Position numbers and translations under genes: made by a program. This document shows positions 58,715 to 64,000 of a DNA stretch of 64,000 bases, in pieces. Under the pieces are notes generated by a model. It did not search any database and was not told the origin of the DNA. It saw only the letters and a program-made list of their open reading frames with translations. Origin of the DNA: Tabrizicola flagellatus (GTDB lineage: Bacteria > Pseudomonadota > Alphaproteobacteria > Rhodobacterales > Rhodobacteraceae); NCBI RefSeq assembly GCF_008271465.1, contig NZ_VMDU01000004.1, forward strand, positions 186,001 through 250,000, read 5' to 3'. Within the stretch, counting starts at the first letter, position 1; each line of letters starts with the position of its first letter.

Positions 58715-60343
58715 GTGAAACCAGGACTTTACGAATACGCAAGCCGCCTCAGCCGGCGCCGCTTTCTGATGGGCGCAACGGCGCTGGGTGCCGCCGGCGC
58801 CCTGCCCGCGGGACTTGCGCCGAAACCGGCCTCGGCCCAGGACAACCTGCGGGCCGAAATCCTCAAGATCCCGGGCGTCGGCGCCGGCAGCCCCACCGAT
58901 GCCGACTGGCAGAAGGTGGGCGAGATGTGCCTCGGCCCGGTCAAGAAGTTCGTTTCCGAAGGCGAGTTCGCCGGCGTGGAGCTGACCTTCCTCGGCCTGA
59001 ACAACCAGAACCTGCACAACGTGCTGTTCCGCGGCTTCCTGAAGCCCTGGGAGGCCTATACCGGCGCCAAGATCAACTGGATCGACCTGGCGCAGGCCGA
59101 CTACAACCCGCGCCTGCAGCAGTCGATCGCAACCGGCACGGTGGACTTCGACATCATCGAGATGGGCGCGCCCTTCGAGGGCGACACCGCAGGCCGCGGC
59201 CTGCTTGACCCGATGCCCGACTGGGTCAAGGAACAGATCGAGGCCGACGACCTCGTGGCCTATCTGCAACCCCCGGTCGGCACCTGGGACGGCAAGTCCT
59301 ACCGCATCACCATCGACGGCGACTGCCACACGCTGGCCTATCGGAAGGACTATTTCGGCGAGGGCTCGATCACCGGGATGGCCGACATGCCGAAGCACTG
59401 GGACGAGGTCAACGCGATGTCGGTCGCGCTCAAGGGCCAGACCGATCCGCTCACCGGCCTGCCGGCCTACGGCTTCCTCGACCCGCTGAAGGGCTGGGGC
59501 GGCTTCGGCTTCTACTTCCTCGAGGACCGCGCCTCGGCCTATGCCAAGCACCCGGACGATCCGGCCTGGCTCTTCGACCCCGACACGATGAAGCCGCGCG
59601 TCAACAACCCGGCCTGGGTGCAGGCGATCCAGGACGTGATTGACCTGATCGCCGCCGGTGCCTATCCGCCGGACCAGATCAACGCCGACCCCGGCACCAC
59701 CGCCTTCCAGCAGTTCCTCGCCGGCACCGGCGCGGCGCTGACCTGGTGGGGCGACGTGGGTTCGAATGCGCGCACCTCGGACACCTCGGTGGTGGGCGAC
59801 GTGGTGGGCTTCGACATCAACCCCGGCGCGAAGAAGGTTTACAACTCGAAGACCGGCGCCTGGGAAGAGAAGGAGAACTTCGCGCCGAACCTCGCCTATC
59901 TCGGCTGGGGGATCTATGTCACCAACCGCGTCTCGGGCGACGAGAAGAAGCGCAAGGCGGCCTGGTCGGCGGCGGCGCATCTGGGCGGCAAGGACATCTC
60001 GCTGTGGATGGCGGCCTATCCGTCCGGGTTCCAGCCCTACCGCAACTCGCACTTCAACTTCGACGAATGGGAAGCCGCGGGTTACGACCGGGCCTTCATC
60101 GAGGATTACCTCGGCTCGAACCGCGACAGCTACAACCACCCCAACGCCGCGATCGAGCCGCGGATTCCGGGCATCTTCCAGTATTACTCGGTGGCCGAGG
60201 ACGAGTTGGCAAAGGGCTTTGCCGGCCAATACAAGTCGGCCCAGGAAACCGCGGACGCCATCGCCGCCGCCTGGGAGAAGATCACCGATCAGATCGGCCG
60301 CGACAGCCAGATCGCGCTCTACAAGGCGTCTCTGGGGATGTGA
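58715..60343 (+). CDS. Sugar ABC transporter substrate-binding protein with Tat signal
   Basis: The 542-residue periplasmic protein has a twin-arginine signal with SRRRFLMG (S13-R14-R15-x-F17-L18) followed by a hydrophobic segment and cleavage probably after ASA near residue 41. The rest is a long SBP_bac_1 fold (YFGEGSITGMADMPKHWDEV, then LTWWGDVGSNARTSDTS). Tat export implies folding before secretion. The length is above the usual 400-430 residues of CUT1 binding proteins. The ligand is unknown. AGGGAGGA lies upstream of the ATG. A hairpin with a T run follows the stop. Confidence 0.88.
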   Translation: MKPGLYEYASRLSRRRFLMGATALGAAGALPAGLAPKPASAQDNLRAEILKIPGVGAGSPTDADWQKVGEMCLGPVKKFVSEGEFAGVELTFLGLNNQNLHNVLFRGFLKPWEAYTGAKINWIDLAQADYNPRLQQSIATGTVDFDIIEMGAPFEGDTAGRGLLDPMPDWVKEQIEADDLVAYLQPPVGTWDGKSYRITIDGDCHTLAYRKDYFGEGSITGMADMPKHWDEVNAMSVALKGQTDPLTGLPAYGFLDPLKGWGGFGFYFLEDRASAYAKHPDDPAWLFDPDTMKPRVNNPAWVQAIQDVIDLIAAGAYPPDQINADPGTTAFQQFLAGTGAALTWWGDVGSNARTSDTSVVGDVVGFDINPGAKKVYNSKTGAWEEKENFAPNLAYLGWGIYVTNRVSGDEKKRKAAWSAAAHLGGKDISLWMAAYPSGFQPYRNSHFNFDEWEAAGYDRAFIEDYLGSNRDSYNHPNAAIEPRIPGIFQYYSVAEDELAKGFAGQYKSAQETADAIAAAWEKITDQIGRDSQIALYKASLGM

Positions 60344-60361
60344 TCCCGTCCAAGACAGACC

Positions 60362-60392
60362 GGGGCGCGCGGACGGACCGCGCGCCCCTTTT
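60362..60392 (+). terminator. Intra-operon hairpin after the binding-protein gene
   Basis: GGGGCGCGCGG (60362-60372) pairs with CCGCGCGCCCC (60378-60388) around ACGGA, followed by TTTT. A leaky terminator here would raise binding-protein mRNA over permease mRNA, as in many ABC operons. Confidence 0.85.
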
Positions 60393-60413
60393 CTCCAGAA
60401 GCAGGGCTGAGCG

Positions 60414-61517
60414 TTGAGCGGCGGCGACCAACTTCACGTCGTGACCAGCGACGACATTTCCGACAACCGGCGCCGGATCGGGCGGGGGCTGATCTGGGGC
60501 TCGGCCGGGCTTCTGGCGCTGGTAGCGCTGGCGCAGGCCGCGCAGGTTCTGGGCTGGCGCGACTTCGGCTTCGCCAACTGGCGGCCGACGCTTTATGCCT
60601 ACTGCCTCTTTGCGACCTGCCTGTGCTGGGCGCAGGTCATCATCCGGGGCGAGCAGGGCAAGCGGACCCTCTTCGTCCTGCCCGCCGCGCTGTTCGTGGT
60701 CTCGCTGACGATCTTTCCGCTGCTCTTCGGCCTGCTGATCGCCTTTTCCAACTGGAACCTCTCCAGTCTTTCCGGGCGGCAGTTCAACGGCACGGCGAAC
60801 CTCGTGCAGATGTGGCACGATCCGTTCTACTGGAACGCGCTGGGCAACATGGTGATCTATGTCGCGGCGATCGTTGTGGAATACGCCATCGCCTTCGGTC
60901 TTGCACTGATCCTGGCCGGGCAGATCCGGGCGCGGAAGTTCTGGCGGGTGGCGTTCCTGATGCCGCTCATGCTGTCGCCCGTGGCCGTGTCGTGGATGAT
61001 CGGCAAGTCGATGCTGGAACCCCGCTTCGGTCCCCTCGCCCGCCTTGCCCGTGCGCTGGGGGTAGAGCAGCCGAGCTTCTTCGAAAGCCCCTGGATGGCG
61101 AAGCTCACCATCATGGTGCTGGATGCCTGGACCTTCATCCCCTTCATGATGATCATGTTGCTGGCCGGCCTCCAGGCCATTCCGAAGGAGTTGCAGGAGG
61201 CCAGCCGCGTCGATGGCGCGACGGGCTGGAAGTCGTTCTGGGAGATCACTTTCCCGCTGATGCTGCCGGTCTCGGTTACGGCCATCCTGATCCGCATCAT
61301 CTTCAAGCTGAAGCTCGCCGACATCGTCATCACCATCACCTCCGGCGGGCCGGGGGGCGCGACGGACACGGTGACCAGCTTCATCTTCCGCGAATACCGG
61401 GAGCGGTCGAACGTCGGCTACGGCACCATGCTGGCCATGGTCTATCTGGTCCTGATCGTGATCGGCATGACGATCCTGATGAAACTCGCCGCGCGCCTGA
61501 CGCGGCCGCGCACCTGA
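60414..61517 (+). CDS. Sugar ABC transporter permease, CUT1 family, first subunit
   Basis: The 367-residue membrane protein has two N-terminal hydrophobic helices before the usual fold, then about six more. The EAA loop appears in ELQEASRVDGATGWKSFWEI (about 262-281), followed by TFPLMLPVSVTAILIR. TTG at 60414 is the start; no ATG in frame lies nearby and AGGG is upstream. The protein is about 60-70 residues longer than typical (about 295) because of the N-terminal extension. It is co-transcribed with the second permease, 13 bp downstream. Confidence 0.85.
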   Translation: MSGGDQLHVVTSDDISDNRRRIGRGLIWGSAGLLALVALAQAAQVLGWRDFGFANWRPTLYAYCLFATCLCWAQVIIRGEQGKRTLFVLPAALFVVSLTIFPLLFGLLIAFSNWNLSSLSGRQFNGTANLVQMWHDPFYWNALGNMVIYVAAIVVEYAIAFGLALILAGQIRARKFWRVAFLMPLMLSPVAVSWMIGKSMLEPRFGPLARLARALGVEQPSFFESPWMAKLTIMVLDAWTFIPFMMIMLLAGLQAIPKELQEASRVDGATGWKSFWEITFPLMLPVSVTAILIRIIFKLKLADIVITITSGGPGGATDTVTSFIFREYRERSNVGYGTMLAMVYLVLIVIGMTILMKLAARLTRPRT

Positions 61518-61530
61518 GTGGGACGCCGCG

Positions 61531-62496
61531 ATGACCGATACCCCCGCGCAGATCTTCCGCGACAGCGACAGCGACCGCGGCTTCCGCATGAAATGGTGGG
61601 CCGGGCGGACGGCGATCTACGGCGTCCTCGCGCTCTGGGCGGTGATCTGCCTGTTCCCGATCTACTGGACCGCCACCACCAGCTTCAAGATGGCCCCGAA
61701 CGTGATGCAGGGCCAGATGATCCCCTGGCCCGCCGAATGGACGCCCGAGGGCGACTGGGCGAAGAAGCTGTTCTACGAGCCGAAGTGGAAGGGATGGGAA
61801 TCGATCGGGCTTTCGCCCTCGACCATCGGACAGGAAAGCACGGTCCGGGCCGAGTTCCTGAAACGCTTCGGCAATTCCGCCATCGTGGCGCTGTCGGCCT
61901 CGACGCTGGCGGTGGTGCTGGGGTCGCTGGCGGCCTATGGGCTGTCGCGGTTCCGCTACCGCTTCGGCTTCATGAAGAACGACGACATCTCGTTCTTCTT
62001 CCTGTCGCAGCTGATCCTGCCGCCCGTCGTGCTCGCCCTGCCCTTCCTCGTCCTCTACAAGGAACTGGCGCTCCTCGACACGCGGATCGGGCTGATCCTT
62101 CTCTACACCCTGACGGTCCTGCCCATCGTGATCTGGATCATGAAGGATCAGTTCGAGACCATACCGACCGAGCTGGAAGAGGCCGCGCTGGTCGATGGGC
62201 TGTCGATCTGGGGGGCCTTCCTGACCATCATCCTGCCCATCGCCCTGCCCGGCATGGTGGCAGCCTTCATCCTGAGTCTCGTGCTGACCTGGAACGAGTA
62301 TTTCTTCGCCGCGCTCCTGACCTCGACCCATGCCAATACCCTGCCGGTGATGGTGGCGAGCCAGACCGGGTCGCAGGGGATCAACTGGTGGGCCATGGCG
62401 GCCCTGTCCTTCGCGGCGATCCTGCCGCTGGTCATCATCGGGGTGCTGCTGGAGCGGTTCATCATCAAGGGGATGGCCGCGGGGGCGGTCAAGTAG
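61531..62496 (+). CDS. Sugar ABC transporter permease, CUT1 family, second subunit
   Basis: The 321-residue membrane protein has six helices with the MalG-type EAA motif ELEEAALVDGLSIWGAFLTI (about 211-230) and LVLTWNEYFFAALLTS. It pairs with the first permease and the UgpC-like ATPase to import a sugar. GGGACGCCGCG precedes the ATG. The stop-proximal palindrome element starts immediately after its TAG stop. Confidence 0.9.
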   Translation: MTDTPAQIFRDSDSDRGFRMKWWAGRTAIYGVLALWAVICLFPIYWTATTSFKMAPNVMQGQMIPWPAEWTPEGDWAKKLFYEPKWKGWESIGLSPSTIGQESTVRAEFLKRFGNSAIVALSASTLAVVLGSLAAYGLSRFRYRFGFMKNDDISFFFLSQLILPPVVLALPFLVLYKELALLDTRIGLILLYTLTVLPIVIWIMKDQFETIPTELEEAALVDGLSIWGAFLTIILPIALPGMVAAFILSLVLTWNEYFFAALLTSTHANTLPVMVASQTGSQGINWWAMAALSFAAILPLVIIGVLLERFIIKGMAAGAVK

Positions 62497-62572
62497 TGTC
62501 CACGGTGGACAAAACCCAGGAGTCCTTTTGAAACAGGGACTTGCGATTTTTTGTTAGGGATTTCTTCACCTT
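62497..62572 (+). repeat. Stop-proximal palindrome element, copy B
   Basis: TGTCCACGGTGGACA (62497-62511) starts on the base after the permease stop. GGAGTC (62519-62524), TTTTGAAA (62526-62533), CTTG and ATTTTTTGTTA follow in the order seen in copy A. It occupies the gap before the second FucU gene. Confidence 0.8.
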
Positions 62573-62582
62573 TGGAGAGGCC

Positions 62583-63038
62583 ATGCTGAAGGGGATCGAC
62601 CAGCGGCTTTCGGCAGAGGTCGTGCATGTCCTGATGCTGATGGGGCATGGCGACGATCTGGTGCTTTGCGACGTGAACCACCCGGCGGCGACCATCGCAG
62701 CCGAAACGACCCATGGCCGGCTGATCGACATGGCAGGCTGCGACCTGCCCACCGCCGCACGGGCGATCCTGAGCCTGATGCCGCTGGATACCTTCGTTCC
62801 CGCCCCCGTCACCCGGATGCAGGTGGTGGGCGATCCGGAGGCCCAGATGCCGGTCTTTGCCCGGATGCAGGCGGTGCTGGATCGGGCCGAAGGCCGCCCC
62901 GTCGCCATGCAGGCGCTGGAGCGGTTCGAGTTCTACGCTGCTGCCAAGCGGGCCTTTGCGATCATCCGCACCTCGGATTCCGGGCCCTATGGCTGTTTCA
63001 TCCTGAAGAAGGGCGTGGTGGACCTGCCGGAGGTGTGA
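62583..63038 (+). CDS. RbsD/FucU family sugar mutarotase, second paralogue
   Basis: The 151-residue protein begins MLKGIDQRLSAEVVHVLMLM followed by GHGD, with the same signature as the paralogue at 56991. The C-terminal GPYGCFILKKGV is conserved too (compare RFYGCFMFRKGV). ATG at 62583 has GGAGAGG upstream; the in-frame TTG at 62541 would start inside the palindrome element. Two mutarotases in one locus suggest that two sugars or two steps are handled. Confidence 0.88.
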   Translation: MLKGIDQRLSAEVVHVLMLMGHGDDLVLCDVNHPAATIAAETTHGRLIDMAGCDLPTAARAILSLMPLDTFVPAPVTRMQVVGDPEAQMPVFARMQAVLDRAEGRPVAMQALERFEFYAAAKRAFAIIRTSDSGPYGCFILKKGVVDLPEV

Positions 63039-63048
63039 GGCGGGCAAA

Positions 63049-63100
63049 CCTCCTCGTGCGCCTTCGGCTTCTCGTCGGAGAACCGACGGCAGCGAGGAGG
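63049..63100. repeat. Nested inverted repeat in a convergent gap
   Basis: Outer arms CCTCCTCG (63049-63056) and CGAGGAGG (63093-63100) enclose an inner hairpin CGTCGG/CCGACG (63073-63078, 63083-63088). It lies between the convergent fucU-like and creatininase genes and could stop transcription from both sides, although T runs are missing. Confidence 0.5.
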
Positions 63101-63126
63101 GACGAAGTCCACCGACGAGCGGGGTT

Positions 63127-63864
63127 TCAGTTCAGGGCGAGCACCTGCCGCAGGTGGGCCAGGGCGATCTGGACGCCTGCCTCGCCGAGTTCGGCGGAAG
63201 CTTCTCCGGCATCCGCTGTGTACCAGTGGTCGCCCTCTTTGGCGCGGGCCATTTCCACCGTATCCGGCGCCAGCGCCTGCATCAGCGCGGTCTCGCCCTT
63301 TCCGGCATGGTCGAAGGGATAGGCCGCGCCTTTGGGAAACAGCGGATGGATCCGGATCCAGTTGAACGGATCGGCCCCTTCCGCCTGCCGGGCGTAATAG
63401 TCCTGCATCGCCCGGTCGCCCCACCAGCCGGAGCCGCGCGTCGCCTCGAGAAACCGCATGATCGCGTTACGGCCCGCGAGGCGGAAGGCGAGGTCGGTGG
63501 GCATCCCCTGGTCGAAGCCTTCGGTCTGGTGGTGGATCACCCCGTGGATGTTGCGGAAGCCTGCGCGCAGAAGCGCCATGAACAGCCCCTCGGCCAGAGG
63601 CAGGATCGCGCCTGCGTCGATGTGGAGCGTGCCCTTACCCTCTGGCCCCGCGACGGCATGGGAGGCCGCGCCATAGGCGAAGGGGGGCAGCGTGATGATC
63701 CGGTCGCCCAGCCGGTCGAGGACTTGCGTGACGGCCAGCAGGTCCACCCCGGCGGGCAGATGCTGGCCGTGGTATTCGAGGACCCCGATGGGCAGGACGA
63801 CCGGGGTATTCGCCGCGATCGCCGCTTGCAGCTGGTGCGGGCGGAGGCGGGCGAATTCGGTCAC
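63127..63864 (-). CDS. Creatininase family amidohydrolase
   Basis: The 245-residue protein has the creatininase-family metal motif VLPIGVLEYHGQHLPAGVDL (about residues 23-42, with E and H ligands). A later stretch reads NIHGVIHHQTEGFDQGMPTD, where the usual NGHGGN is replaced by HHQTEG, so activity may be altered. Family members act on creatinine, formamidopyrimidines or mycofactocin precursors. GTG at 63864 overlaps the stop of the FGGY kinase gene (GTGA). In a sugar locus its function is unclear. Confidence 0.75.
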   Translation of the reverse strand: MTEFARLRPHQLQAAIAANTPVVLPIGVLEYHGQHLPAGVDLLAVTQVLDRLGDRIITLPPFAYGAASHAVAGPEGKGTLHIDAGAILPLAEGLFMALLRAGFRNIHGVIHHQTEGFDQGMPTDLAFRLAGRNAIMRFLEATRGSGWWGDRAMQDYYARQAEGADPFNWIRIHPLFPKGAAYPFDHAGKGETALMQALAPDTVEMARAKEGDHWYTADAGEASAELGEAGVQIALAHLRQVLALN

Positions 63865-64000
63865 GGCAAGGCCTGCATCAGATCCTTGGTCTGCGTATAG
63901 AGACGCTTCCAGAGCGGGTATTGCCTGGCATAGGCGGGGACATGTTCGGGCTGGACCGTCGTCACTTCCGGGTTCCAGGCCCGGATGTCCTGCGGCTCCG
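63861..64000 (-). CDS. FGGY-family carbohydrate kinase, C-terminal fragment (cut by window edge)
   Basis: The last 45 residues are visible, ending EHVPAYARQYPLWKRLYTQT, then KDLMQALP. This resembles the C-terminal helix of xylulokinase/FGGY kinases (Y...YPLYRRLYP pattern). The family phosphorylates pentuloses, glycerol or polyols. It precedes and is translationally coupled to the creatininase gene. The call rests on a short segment. Confidence 0.6.
   Translation of the reverse strand, partial: EPQDIRAWNPEVTTVQPEHVPAYARQYPLWKRLYTQTKDLMQALP

Noticed and set aside
1-64000. tRNA genes, rRNA, CRISPR arrays, insertion sequences, prophage
   Set aside because: No TTCGA-type T-arm with a paired acceptor stem, no regularly spaced repeats, and no transposase, integrase or phage structural gene was seen.

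Overview
The window is a GC-rich, gene-dense alphaproteobacterial chromosome segment. It most resembles the Rhodobacterales (Paracoccaceae): an RpoHII-type sigma-32 factor, DUF1127 and DUF2927 proteins, GatCAB amidotransferase, a cysteine-less L33 and a class-A RNase P RNA with alphaproteobacterial-looking ends. Coding density is near 95%. No tRNA, rRNA operon, CRISPR array, insertion sequence or prophage was seen. Because GC is so high, the strand opposite almost every gene carries long spurious open frames; these are left out.

Layout. 0-6.3 kb: MgtE Mg2+ transporter (cut by the left edge), guanine deaminase, an orphan methyltransferase, an RraB-like protein and 8-oxoguanine deaminase, which gives a purine-salvage flavour. 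6.4-15.6 kb: housekeeping and regulatory genes (HisN, XRE regulator, quinone oxidoreductase, LysR with DUF1127, BI-1 protein, acetyltransferase, VIT1/CCC1 transporter, L33, EF-hand protein, RNase P RNA, AmpD-like amidase, lipoprotein). 15.6-20.5 kb: gatCA, ceramidase-like protein, UPF0173 hydrolase, tadA, rluB. 20.6-26 kb: a plus-strand operon of a 27-residue membrane peptide, XpaC-like, TelA-like, DUF2927 lipoprotein, SPFH-GYF and zinc-ribbon membrane proteins. 26.2-34.3 kb: a carnitine/gamma-butyrobetaine catabolic operon with a CdhR-like regulator. 34.4-39.7 kb: M3 peptidase, a partial amino-acid ABC system, an amidase. 40-47.7 kb: MoeB-like, Dut, CoaBC, RpoHII, CobU, CobC-like, GST, YifB. 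47.7-55.1 kb: dimethylglycine dehydrogenase-like enzyme, choline-kinase-like protein and a ProVWX-type transporter. 55.3-64 kb: a sugar or polyol locus (DeoR regulator, ribokinase-family kinase, two FucU/RbsD mutarotases, complete CUT1 ABC transporter, creatininase-family protein, end of an FGGY kinase).

Together the 26-33 kb and 48-55 kb loci could form one route. Quaternary amines are imported by the ProVWX-type system, carnitine is oxidised and cleaved to glycine betaine, and the DMGDH-like enzyme acts after one demethylation. The step from betaine to dimethylglycine is not in the window.

The most unusual content is non-coding. Nine copies of one dispersed element (core motifs TTTCATCTGTCC and AATATCCCCGCCGGAGGC) sit between genes. 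Three of them carry a roughly 100-nt extension with two hairpins whose stems differ in sequence but keep pairing. A second element, starting with the palindrome TGTCCACGGTGGACA, begins 0-3 nt after the stop codon of two unrelated genes. A third, a G/C-tract palindrome, occurs once between genes and once in frame inside the AmpD-like amidase.
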